In this document: piece by piece, positions 1 to 5,978 of the stretch
Layout: every line of letters starts with the position of its first letter
How positions within the stretch are numbered: position 1 is the stretch's first letter
From: Chthoniobacterales bacterium
GTDB lineage: Bacteria > Verrucomicrobiota > Verrucomicrobiia > Chthoniobacterales > UBA10450
Assembly: GCA_013694945.1 (NCBI GenBank)
Contig: JACDBM010000102.1
Location: 1-5,978 of the forward strand
Reading direction: 5' to 3'
DNA length: 5,978 nt
Made by a program: the position numbers and the translations under genes
The notes under the pieces: model-generated
Told to the model about the DNA's origin: nothing
Databases searched by the model: none
Seen by the model: the letters and a program-made list of their open reading frames with translations, nothing else

Positions 1-867
1 GCGCAAGCGGGCGTGGTCGCGATTACTGATGATGGACACTGCGTGCAAAACAACGAGCTGATGCGTCGCGCGGTGGAGTATGCGCGCATGGTTGGCGTGC
101 CCGTGCTCGATCATTGCCAGGATTACAACCTCGTCGGTAACGGCGTCGTGCACGAAGGCTACTGGAGCACGTTGCTCGGTCTGCCGGGTTGGCCGGCAGC
201 GGGCGAGGAAGCGATCGTCGCACGCAACATCCTCCTGGCGGAACTCTGCGATCATCACATTCATTGTCAGCATATCAGCGCGGCTGGCAGCGTGCGTCTC
301 CTGCGCGAAGCACGAGCGCGCGGGGTGAAAATCAGCGGCGAGGTTTGTCCGCATCACATTGCGCTCACAGATGAGGCGATTCAGGATTTCGATACGAATT
401 ATAAGATGAACCCGCCGCTGCGGACCCAGGATGATGTCGCCGCGCTATTCAGCGGCATGGCTGACGGCACACTGGATATCCTCGCCAGTGACCACGCGCC
501 GCACGCGAAGTTTGAAAAGGAAGTCGAGTTCGATCAAGCGCCGTTCGGCATTCTCGGACTGGAAACGGAGCTCGGAGTTTTCCTTGATTTGCTTGTGCAC
601 AAAAACAAGAGCATCGGGCTCCCGCGTCTCATCGAGATGTTCACGGTCAATCCTGCGCGCCTCCTGCAGCTGCCAGCCGGCACTCTTTCCCCCGGAGCAG
701 CCGCCGATGTTACGCTGATTAATCCAGACTTGGAGTGGACAGTGGACGTTGATCAATTCGAGAGCCTCTCGAGCAACACGCCCTTTGACGGTTGGAAGTT
801 AAAGGGCCGTGCCGTCCATACCATCGTGGGCGGCAAGACCGTCTGGTCGCTGTCGCGCGGGTTCTGA
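1..867 (+). CDS. pyrC: dihydroorotase (class I type), C-terminal part, truncated by window edge
   Basis: This is the zinc amidohydrolase that interconverts N-carbamoyl-L-aspartate and L-dihydroorotate, the third step of de novo pyrimidine synthesis in the cytoplasm. Frame 1 is open to the left edge, so the N-terminus with the first HxH metal pair is missing. About 288 of the usual 420-430 residues are present. A GTG at 13 is internal, not the start. Family landmarks in order are DHCQD (Asp at 109-111, the position that binds metal in class I enzymes), the GLPGWPAAGEE stretch, HISAAGSV (His at 271-273), EVCPHH (His pair at 352-357), NPPLR, and ASDHAPH with the catalytic Asp at 490-492. The C-terminus carries the usual amidohydrolase features NPARLL and G.L.PGAAADVTLINP. 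It ends in TGA and runs convergently into the CBS gene. The visible part looks intact. pyrB often lies just upstream in such operons, but that cannot be seen here. Confidence 0.95.
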   Translation, partial: AQAGVVAITDDGHCVQNNELMRRAVEYARMVGVPVLDHCQDYNLVGNGVVHEGYWSTLLGLPGWPAAGEEAIVARNILLAELCDHHIHCQHISAAGSVRLLREARARGVKISGEVCPHHIALTDEAIQDFDTNYKMNPPLRTQDDVAALFSGMADGTLDILASDHAPHAKFEKEVEFDQAPFGILGLETELGVFLDLLVHKNKSIGLPRLIEMFTVNPARLLQLPAGTLSPGAAADVTLINPDLEWTVDVDQFESLSSNTPFDGWKLKGRAVHTIVGGKTVWSLSRGF

Positions 868-898
868 TGAGCTGAATCCAAGCGAGGCTGCACTCGAT

Positions 899-924
899 GG
901 CAGCTTTTGGGGTCAGAAGCTGCC
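899..924. terminator. hairpin between convergent genes, possible bidirectional terminator
   Basis: GGCAGCTTTTG at 899-909 pairs with CAGAAGCTGCC at 914-924. This gives an 11-base stem with a single G-T wobble and a GGGT loop. It lies in the 64-base gap between the end of pyrC and the end of the CBS gene, the expected place for a shared terminator. Neither side carries a run of T, so it is not a textbook intrinsic terminator. It may act as an RNA 3'-end stabiliser or a weak terminator. Confidence 0.45.
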
Positions 925-931
925 GCTACCT

Positions 932-1381
932 TCAGCTCGTATAGCCTCCGGAGATGTAACGTTCGAGGTGATCGAGAGTAGCGCTTTGCACGGAGATGAC
1001 GTGCTTGACCAGATCTCCAATTGAGATCACGCCCCGCAGTTTGCCTTCATCAACGACCGGCAAATGGCGAACACGTTTCTCCGTCATAAAGCGCAGGCAA
1101 TCGTCGACGCCTTCCTTCGAATCAACGGTCGTCAGTTGGGTCGACATAATCTCTCGCACCAGCGTCTCCCGCGAGCGTTTGCCGCGCAACATGACCTTCC
1201 GAGTGTAGTCACGTTCCGAGATGATGCCGACCAGTTCATCTTCCTGCTGCACCACCAACGCGCCCACGTTTTTCTCCGCCATCAATGCGATCGCGTCATA
1301 AACCAGCGCGTCCGGAGAAATCGACCAGATCTCGCCGCTCTTCTGATTGAGAATGGCGTCGATCGTCCCGGTAACGTTCAT
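932..1381 (-). CDS. tandem CBS-domain protein
   Basis: This is a 149-residue cytoplasmic protein made almost entirely of two CBS domains, a Bateman module. Such modules usually bind adenosine nucleotides (AMP, ATP, SAM) or related ligands and act as energy sensors or as regulators of a partner protein. CBS1 spans about residues 18-64 and contains VGALVV and GIISERDYTRKV. CBS2 spans about residues 80-130, opens with the typical VREIMS, and contains RVRHLPVV and RGVISIGDLVKHVI. The SERD and SIGDL stretches sit at the usual nucleotide-contact positions. No enzymatic or DNA-binding domain is attached, and the length is typical of the free-standing family. The ATG at 1381 gives a complete first domain with a short lead-in. 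No clear Shine-Dalgarno sequence precedes it. It is a single gene, convergent with pyrC and divergent from the WYL regulator. The partner and ligand cannot be told from the sequence. Confidence 0.92.
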   Translation of the reverse strand: MNVTGTIDAILNQKSGEIWSISPDALVYDAIALMAEKNVGALVVQQEDELVGIISERDYTRKVMLRGKRSRETLVREIMSTQLTTVDSKEGVDDCLRFMTEKRVRHLPVVDEGKLRGVISIGDLVKHVISVQSATLDHLERYISGGYTS

Positions 1382-1758
1382 GCGTGGACCGAAGCAACAG
1401 CTGAAAGCCTCGGAGAATGGAACGTAACCCGGTCAGATTCTGTGGCGCAAGACTTCTCTCGTGCTTTATCGTGCCTTTGCGGACGCGAACGGGAACTCAC
1501 ATTGCTGCGGCCGCCCGGCGGGTATTACTGGCGCGTCCAGTGAAATCCTGAGTGCGCGCAGAATTCTGATCCCGCGCTCGAAGCGATCGGGGCGCACGGA
1601 GTACGGGACGGGCAGCAGTGTGTTGCGACGATAACCAGTCGAGTAAGTTTTCATGCCCGGCAGCCTAACTGCCCAGGTAGGACATTCGCTGTCTGACCAC
1701 GGAACTTTGTCCAAAATTTCTCTGGCGGCTTGTCCCAAACGGCGGTTCAGATGAAGCC
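1382..1758. other. divergent intergenic region with no identifiable gene
   Basis: These 377 bases separate the divergent CBS and WYL genes and should hold both promoters. I cannot place a convincing -35/-10 pair on either strand. Possible elements are a direct repeat TTGTCC at 1707-1712 and 1730-1735 (starts 23 bases apart) and the imperfect inverted repeat CCTA/TAGG just before it. A minus-strand open frame crosses the region (1466-1906, with an internal ATG at 1654), but base composition by codon position shows no steady coding bias and its product resembles nothing I know. I treat it as non-coding. Confidence 0.5.
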
Positions 1759-2769
1759 GTGGCCGCTCGATCTGCAGCTTCTCCGAATCGCCGGGAGCAA
1801 AGCTCCTCGCGTCCACCTTTGGAGCGGATGATGCGCATCCATGCGCAATTGAAAGCCGGCGAGTTTCCGAACTGCCGGAAGCTCGCAGAGGAAATCGAAG
1901 TCTCATCCAAGACGATCCAGCGTGACATCGACTTTATGCGCGATCGGCTGGGTCTTCCGATTGAGTACGAGCCGCTCCGCTTTGGGTTCCACTACACGGA
2001 GGAAGTCACAGGCTTTCCGAGCATCGAAGTCTCGGAAGGCGAGATCGCGGCCCTCTTTGTCGCGCAGAAAGCCCTGGCGCAGTATCAAGGCACGCCCTAC
2101 GAGCGCCCGCTGCGTTCGGCCTTCCGCAAACTGACGGATGGGCTAAAGGAACGCGTCTCGTTTTCCTGGAGCGACATGGAAGATGTGATTTCGTTTCACA
2201 GCGCGGGTGCGACGGTCGCCGATCTGGAGTTGTTCGAAACGGTCAGCCAGGCAGTGCTGCGCTCGGTCGAACTAGAATTCGAATACCGGAAACTCAAGAG
2301 CAGTCGCTACGAGCAGCGCCGGGTGCGGCCGTACCACATCGCTTCACTGGACAACCAGTGGTATCTCTTCGGCGAAGATCTCCAGCGCCTGCAATTACGC
2401 ACCTTTGCGCTGCCACGGATGCAAAATGCCGGCGCGACGACAACGCGGTTCCGACGGCCGGCCGATTTCTCGATCGACAAGGTTTTGCGGGGGAGCTTCG
2501 GCGTTTTTGCGGGAGGCAAGAAGCATCGCATTTGTCTTCGCTTCGATGCGTTTGCTGCGCGGCTGGTGAGTGAGCGCAAATGGCACGATTCGCAGCGTTT
2601 CCGCGCTGCGAAGGACGGCGGCGCGGTCATGGAACTGGAACTTGGCGGGCTGGAAGAAATCGAGCGCTGGGTTCTCAGCTGGGGAACGCATGTTCGCGTG
2701 CTCCAGCCGCGTGCCCTGGCCGATGCGATCGCGGAACAGGCCCGTAAGATCGCGGAGATGTACCCTTAG
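1759..2769 (+). CDS. HTH-WYL domain transcriptional regulator
   Basis: This is a predicted cytoplasmic DNA-binding regulator of the WYL family, in which the WYL domain senses a ligand (nucleic acid or small molecule) and controls an N-terminal winged helix. Residues about 18-75 form the HTH, with PPLERMMRIH, CRKLAEEIEVSSKTIQRDIDFM as the helix-turn-helix core, and then the wing. The WYL domain follows at about 155-225, with RVRPYHI (188-194), WYLFGED (201-207, including the name-giving WYL) and RTFALPRM. The C-terminal WCX-like extension covers about 255-336 and ends with WVLSWGTHVRVLQPRALADAI. At 336 residues the length is normal. The start chosen is GTG at 1759, the only start codon after the in-frame stop at 1678 that keeps the whole RPPLERM segment. 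ATG 1831 has a better ribosome site (GGAG at 1821-1824, 6-base spacer) but would cut into the conserved helix. Its targets are unknown. Autoregulation is possible, as is control of the membrane-protein gene that follows in the same direction. Confidence 0.9.
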   Translation: MAARSAASPNRREQSSSRPPLERMMRIHAQLKAGEFPNCRKLAEEIEVSSKTIQRDIDFMRDRLGLPIEYEPLRFGFHYTEEVTGFPSIEVSEGEIAALFVAQKALAQYQGTPYERPLRSAFRKLTDGLKERVSFSWSDMEDVISFHSAGATVADLELFETVSQAVLRSVELEFEYRKLKSSRYEQRRVRPYHIASLDNQWYLFGEDLQRLQLRTFALPRMQNAGATTTRFRRPADFSIDKVLRGSFGVFAGGKKHRICLRFDAFAARLVSERKWHDSQRFRAAKDGGAVMELELGGLEEIERWVLSWGTHVRVLQPRALADAIAEQARKIAEMYP

Positions 2770-2892
2770 AGGGCGCCGTGGGGGCTGTGGCGGATAACGG
2801 ATCGACATAAGCGGCGCGGTTTGCGTTTCTCTCTGCTTCAAGACTGAAGAAACACCTTGTCGTCACGCCCGAAACGCTGAAGCATTTCTGCC

Positions 2893-3093
2893 ATGGCAGG
2901 ACAAGGCTCAACCGGAAATGTGATCGCGGCATTATGCAGCTTTTTTATCCCAGGACTGGGGCAACTCATCCAGGGAAGACTGATCATGGCGATCATTCAG
3001 TTCGTCCTCGCCGGACTTTTGTGGCTCGTGCTTCTCGGATGGCTCGTCCATCTCTGGTCGATTCTCGACGCGGCCATGTACAAGCCCTCTTAG
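2893..3093 (+). CDS. small two-helix membrane protein with PGLGQ motif (TM2-like)
   Basis: This is a 66-residue inner-membrane protein. A short polar N-terminus (MAGQGSTGN) leads into a first hydrophobic segment at about residues 10-21. A compact turn with PGLGQ (20-24) and QGR follows, and then a long hydrophobic stretch at about 31-57. The tail WSILDAAMYKP ends the protein. The layout FFIPGLGQ...QGR...hydrophobic...W.I.DA resembles the widespread small TM2-domain and related families, whose molecular function is not established. It lies 123 bases after the WYL gene in the same direction, too far for tight coupling, and converges on the ABC operon. The ATG at 2893 is preceded only by a weak GAAG about 10 bases upstream. 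Conservation of the PGLGQ turn and the fit of the frame make a real gene likely despite the size. Confidence 0.82.
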   Translation: MAGQGSTGNVIAALCSFFIPGLGQLIQGRLIMAIIQFVLAGLLWLVLLGWLVHLWSILDAAMYKPS

Positions 3094-3157
3094 GTCACTT
3101 CGGGATTGCTGCGAGGCGGTGCCGTTGAACGATCTCGCCCGCCCCGAGCGGCGCGGG

Positions 3158-3937
3158 TTAGACCGCCAGCTTCTCTCCCACGCGCAGGCTCATGCCCATG
3201 ACACGAAAGATGTGGTCGCGTTTTGCCAGATAGCCGGGCGAATCTAAATCGCGCGGGCGCGGCAGATCAATTTCCACAACCTCCTGAATTGTGGCCGGCC
3301 GCGGGCTCATGACGAGGACGCGATCGGCGAGCTGCACGGCCTCTTCGATGTCGTGGGTGACGAACAGAATCGTTTTCTTTTCTCGCTGCCAGATGCGGAC
3401 GAGATCGGTCCGCATTTTCAGGCGGGTGATGAAATCGAGGGCGCCAAACGGCTCGTCCATGTAGATGATGTCGGGATTCGCCGCGAGCGCGCGGGCGATC
3501 TCGACGCGCTGGCGCATGCCGCCGGAGAGCTCGCGCGGATAGGCCGCTTCAAAGCCAATCAGGCCGACCATGGCCGTGTAATGGCTGACGATCTCTGCGC
3601 GCTCGGAAGCCACGCGTCTGCGCAAACCGAACGCGATGTTTTCACGCACGCTGAGCCAGGGAAACACGCCGTTTTCCTGGAAGACAAAGATGCGCCGCGG
3701 GTCTGGGCCGCGCACCGGCTCTCCCTCGACGAGCACCTCGCCAGCAGTTGCCGTGATAAAGCCACCTACGATGTTCAGCAAGCTCGATTTGCCACAGCCG
3801 CTCGGTCCAACGAGGCAAACGAATTCGCCTTTGGCGACTTCGGCACTGACGTTGTTCAACACCGCGATCTCTTCGCCGACGCGTTTCCCCGGGAAGGCGA
3901 CGGCGCAATTTCGAATCGCGATGGCCGGGATGCTCAT
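3158..3937 (-). CDS. ABC transporter ATP-binding protein, NitT/TauT (nitrate/sulfonate/taurine) class
   Basis: This is the cytoplasmic ATPase that powers import through the permease encoded just upstream. All nucleotide-binding motifs are intact: Walker A GPSGCGKS (44-51), Q-loop Gln87 in FQENGVFPWLSV, signature LSGGMRQR (137-144), Walker B IIYMDE (157-162), D-loop GALD (165-168) and switch His195 in VTHDIEEA. The FPWLSV segment after the Q-loop and the DEPFGALD..TR pattern are typical of the SsuB/TauB/NrtD group. At 259 residues it is a standard single-domain subunit, without the extra substrate-binding-like domain of NrtC. The ATG at 3937 overlaps the permease stop codon by four bases (ATGA), which supports this start and suggests translational coupling. 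It is the last gene of the operon. Assignment to the class is firm, but the substrate is not determined by this subunit. Confidence 0.95.
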   Translation of the reverse strand: MSIPAIAIRNCAVAFPGKRVGEEIAVLNNVSAEVAKGEFVCLVGPSGCGKSSLLNIVGGFITATAGEVLVEGEPVRGPDPRRIFVFQENGVFPWLSVRENIAFGLRRRVASERAEIVSHYTAMVGLIGFEAAYPRELSGGMRQRVEIARALAANPDIIYMDEPFGALDFITRLKMRTDLVRIWQREKKTILFVTHDIEEAVQLADRVLVMSPRPATIQEVVEIDLPRPRDLDSPGYLAKRDHIFRVMGMSLRVGEKLAV

Positions 3938-4848
3938 CGGCGATTCGCGTAGCCCCAGCGCACTTCATCAAACTTCTCCAGTTGCCTAACGAGTAAATCA
4001 AGCACCAGGCCGATCAATCCGATCATCACCATACCGGCGACGACGAGATCGTAGCGTTTGCCCGCATTGCGGGCGTCGATAATCAGATAACCGAGCCCGC
4101 TGTTCACCGCGATCATCTCCGCTGCCACGACCACGAGCCAGGCCACGCCGAGCGCGATGCGGATCCCGGTGATCACCTGTGGGAGGCTCGCGCGCAGGAT
4201 TACCTGACGAAACAATTCGCCGCGGCTAAGGCCGAAATTTTGCGCAGCGCGCAGATAGACTGGTTGCATGTTTTGCACTGCGGCGATGGCAGAGACGGTG
4301 ATCGGGAAAACGCTCGCCAGGAAGATGAGGAAAATCGGGGCTGCATCAGTGACTCCGAACCAGAGGATCGCGAGCGGGATCCAGGCAATCGGCGAGATGG
4401 GCCGGAAGATTTGAAGCAGCGGATTGAAAGCCTGAAACGCGCGTGAGTACCAGCCAAGCACGAGTCCAAACGGAACCCCAATGACCACGGCGAGCGTAAA
4501 ACCCCAAGCCACGCGAAAGAGCGACGCAACGATGTATTTCAGGAGCAATCCCCGTTGCGCCAGTTCAGCAATCCCACGCGCTACTTCCAGCGGCGTCGGG
4601 AACAAATCACTGCCGGAGATGCGGACGCCGAGATGCCAGACGAGGAGGAAGAAACCGGCAACGAACATCGGGAGGGCGAAACGCAAGCGCTCGGTCCCGG
4701 TCGAGCGAGAGCCTCGCGGGAGGGCAGGCGACGCGCGGGTCGGTCCGGGCGTTGCGGCAAAACCATCTTCCGTGTCGTCGGCAGCGAAGCCCGGAGTTCG
4801 CGCTGGCGAAACACGCTCGCTACCCAGGGGCGTCTCTCGCTCCTTCAC
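3934..4848 (-). CDS. ABC transporter permease, NitT/TauT class, with N-terminal extension
   Basis: This is the inner-membrane channel subunit of the importer, family BPD_transp_1 (SsuC/TauC/NrtB-like). The core begins near residue 56, with predicted membrane segments at about 59-76, 108-133, 150-166, 170-190, 229-248 and 267-287. The cytoplasmic EAA-type loop that docks on the ATPase lies at about 201-234 (AAQNFGLSRGELFRQV...LPQVITGIR). FPTPLEV and GLGYLI are typical of the family. The chosen start is GTG at 4848, which overlaps the stop of the binding-protein gene as GTGA. The downstream end overlaps the ATPase start as ATGA. At 304 residues it is longer than the usual 250-270 because the first 55 or so are rich in Pro, Ser, Arg, Ala and Gly, polar, and unlike the rest. 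An internal start near the first membrane segment is possible, but no good ATG precedes it: the first Met (residue 61) lies inside that segment. Confidence 0.93.
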   Translation of the reverse strand: MKERETPLGSERVSPARTPGFAADDTEDGFAATPGPTRASPALPRGSRSTGTERLRFALPMFVAGFFLLVWHLGVRISGSDLFPTPLEVARGIAELAQRGLLLKYIVASLFRVAWGFTLAVVIGVPFGLVLGWYSRAFQAFNPLLQIFRPISPIAWIPLAILWFGVTDAAPIFLIFLASVFPITVSAIAAVQNMQPVYLRAAQNFGLSRGELFRQVILRASLPQVITGIRIALGVAWLVVVAAEMIAVNSGLGYLIIDARNAGKRYDLVVAGMVMIGLIGLVLDLLVRQLEKFDEVRWGYANRR

Positions 4849-5894
4849 TGTTTCGCCGTGGTATAATTGTGCGCGACAACCGCGTTGTCATCCGGCGCGA
4901 AGGAATCATCGATGTAATCGTCGAAGTGCGCTGTGCCCTTCAGAATACCAGCTTCCTTGGCAAGAAACTCGATTTCCTCAAAATTCGGCCGCGTCGGTTT
5001 CAGTTGGCTATACTTCACACGATCGGGCGGTTTGCTCAGGACGTACGTAAGCAATCGCGGGTTTTGGTTGTAGTAGAGTGTGCTCACGAACTGCGCCGCG
5101 GCGAGGCGGTTCTCCATGTTCGTGTCGAGCCATTTTCCGCTTTTCGCGATGCCGTCCACCAACTGCTGCACTTCCGCGCGCCGGTTCTGAATCACTTTCT
5201 CATGCACGGCAAGAACACACGAGATAAACCCAGGCCAGACTTCCTTCACGCGATAAAGCGCGCGCCCGTAGCCATCGAGCTCGGTCTGGCCCATAAAGGG
5301 CTCGCCGGAGGTAATCGCATCGACCGAGCGCGAGTAGAGCGCGGCCGGCATGTCGGGCGGCGGCATCTCGACGATGTTCACATCGCTCAGCTGCATGCCT
5401 GCTTTCTTTAACTCACGATACAGAATCAGCCGGTGGTTTGCGTAGCGTCCCGGCACTGCCACTGTCTTTCCCTTCAGATCTTCGGTCCGGAAAAGCTGCG
5501 AGTCTTTGTGCACCATGACGTCGCCGCCTTCACGGTGACCGAGATAGACGATTTTGATCGGCACTCCTTGTTCGCGCAAGGCAATGGCCATGGGCGCGAG
5601 GATGAATGTCGCGGGCGTGTAGCCGGAGAGATATGCTTCCTTCAGTTCCGGCCAACCATGAAACCGGACTGGATCGAACATGCTCTTGCCGACCAGTTGC
5701 TTGTTGATGAAGTCTGTGACCGGGCAGGTGAGATGACATGTCACAGGCAAAAAGCCGACCCGGAATTTGTCCCTTCCGCCGCTGCCTGCCTGCGGACGCA
5801 CGTCAAAGAGGTGGAGGTTCAACGCGCTGTGCAGCAAAGTGATTCCTAGCAGGATCACTAAGGCCGACAGCAGCAGTGTTTTCCGGAAAGACAT
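4845..5894 (-). CDS. ABC transporter substrate-binding protein, NMT1/NrtA-like, with CHLTC motif
   Basis: This is the periplasmic solute receptor of the importer. Starting at ATG 5894 it has 349 residues. MSFRK followed by a hydrophobic stretch to about residue 26 forms a signal peptide or uncleaved anchor. There is no lipobox cysteine, so it is not a lipoprotein. An in-frame TTG at 5906 would add only four residues and looks less likely. The mature domain opens with the first strand VGFLPVT (46-52) and then CHLTC (53-57). Further landmarks are WPELKEAYLSG, TFILAPMAIALREQG, the hinge-like LKGKTVAVP (140-148), and MPPPDMPAAL...VDAITSGEPF (177-200). This last block closely follows the VPPPQM...DAFCVGEP pattern that I recall from nitrate- and bicarbonate-binding NrtA/CmpA proteins, which places it near that branch. 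It is the first gene of the operon, and its TGA overlaps the permease start. The substrate is unknown: nitrate, cyanate, bicarbonate, a sulfonate or a pyrimidine-type compound are all open. Confidence 0.92.
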   Translation of the reverse strand: MSFRKTLLLSALVILLGITLLHSALNLHLFDVRPQAGSGGRDKFRVGFLPVTCHLTCPVTDFINKQLVGKSMFDPVRFHGWPELKEAYLSGYTPATFILAPMAIALREQGVPIKIVYLGHREGGDVMVHKDSQLFRTEDLKGKTVAVPGRYANHRLILYRELKKAGMQLSDVNIVEMPPPDMPAALYSRSVDAITSGEPFMGQTELDGYGRALYRVKEVWPGFISCVLAVHEKVIQNRRAEVQQLVDGIAKSGKWLDTNMENRLAAAQFVSTLYYNQNPRLLTYVLSKPPDRVKYSQLKPTRPNFEEIEFLAKEAGILKGTAHFDDYIDDSFAPDDNAVVAHNYTTAKQ

Positions 5895-5939
5895 CGAGCC
5901 CAGCAAGTGGGCGCTATGCTAAGCGTGTCAGCATCGAAA

Positions 5940-5978
5940 TCAAAGCTCCGCCGCCATCCAGCTCAACTCCTTGCCCTT
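5940..5978 (-). CDS. possible C-terminal tail of a gene upstream of the ABC operon
   Basis: Reading leftward from the right edge, one minus-strand frame stays open for 12 codons (KGKELSWMAAEL) and stops with TGA at 5940-5942, 45 bases before the ABC binding-protein ATG. If real, it would be the end of a co-directional gene, possibly the operon's first gene, which would leave little space for a separate promoter. Twelve open codons are easily found by chance, so this is only a suggestion. Confidence 0.22.
   Translation of the reverse strand, partial: KGKELSWMAAEL

Noticed and set aside
13..867. Start of pyrC at the GTG at position 13
   Set aside because: The frame is open to the window edge and the N-terminal metal-binding part of the enzyme is missing, so this GTG is an internal valine codon.
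1064..1543. Plus-strand open frame of 159 codons opposite the CBS gene
   Set aside because: It is antisense to a clear two-CBS-domain gene and its product has no recognisable motifs, so it is a shadow frame.
1466..1906. Minus-strand open frame of 146 codons across the CBS-WYL gap, with an internal ATG at 1654 giving 62 codons
   Set aside because: It overlaps the WYL gene start, shows no consistent codon-position composition when I count bases by position, and has no recognisable domain. Long chance frames are common in GC-rich DNA.
2836..2849. CTTCA-AGAC-TGAAG hairpin between the WYL and small membrane genes
   Set aside because: A five-base stem with neither T-tract nor a longer extension is too weak to call a terminator or regulatory RNA.
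3137..3158. GC-rich inverted repeat CCCGC/GCGGG between the small membrane protein and the ATPase
   Set aside because: The stem is only five bases with a ten-base loop and no T-run. Such matches are expected by chance in this GC-rich stretch.
3353..3952. Plus-strand open frame of 199 codons opposite the ABC ATPase
   Set aside because: The opposite strand encodes a complete ATPase with every motif. This frame only mirrors its codon bias.
4752..5411. Plus-strand open frame of 219 codons opposite the binding protein
   Set aside because: It is antisense to a well-supported binding-protein gene, and its His/Arg-rich product is typical of shadow frames.

Overview
The window reads as ordinary chromosomal DNA from a GC-rich, Gram-negative-type bacterium. 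The WYL regulator, with its RPPLERM-type N-terminus, resembles the form I associate with Verrucomicrobiota (soil Spartobacteria-like lineages). This is recall-based inference, and another phylum such as Acidobacteriota is possible. I see no rRNA, tRNA, CRISPR array, insertion sequence or phage gene.

Layout. (1) 1-867 (+): the C-terminal part of dihydroorotase (pyrC), cut by the left edge. (2) 932-1381 (-): a stand-alone protein with two CBS domains, convergent with pyrC. A hairpin at 899-924 lies between them. (3) 1382-1758: a gene-poor, divergent intergenic stretch. (4) 1759-2769 (+): an HTH-WYL transcriptional regulator. (5) 2893-3093 (+): a 66-residue membrane protein with a PGLGQ motif. 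(6) 3158-5894 (-): a three-gene ABC importer operon of the nitrate/taurine (NitT/TauT) class, transcribed right to left as substrate-binding protein, permease, ATPase. Both junctions are 4-base start/stop overlaps (GTGA and ATGA). (7) 5940-5978 (-): an open frame at the right edge that may be the tail of another gene.

How the genes fit together. Only the ABC operon is a clear functional unit: a periplasmic binding protein, an inner-membrane permease and a cytoplasmic ATPase importing a small, probably anionic or nitrogen-, sulfur- or carbon-containing solute. The binding protein has the PPP.M...GEP core seen in NrtA/CmpA-type proteins, but a CHLTC motif sits where the ligand pocket should begin, so the substrate is unresolved. 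The pyrC, CBS, WYL and small membrane genes show no obvious link to the transporter.

I found no clearly new system. The points most worth a second look are the CHLTC motif, the roughly 55-residue Pro/Ser/Arg-rich N-terminal extension of the permease (possibly repeat-derived), and the start region of the WYL gene, which overlaps an out-of-frame 26-codon ORF ending in TGATG.
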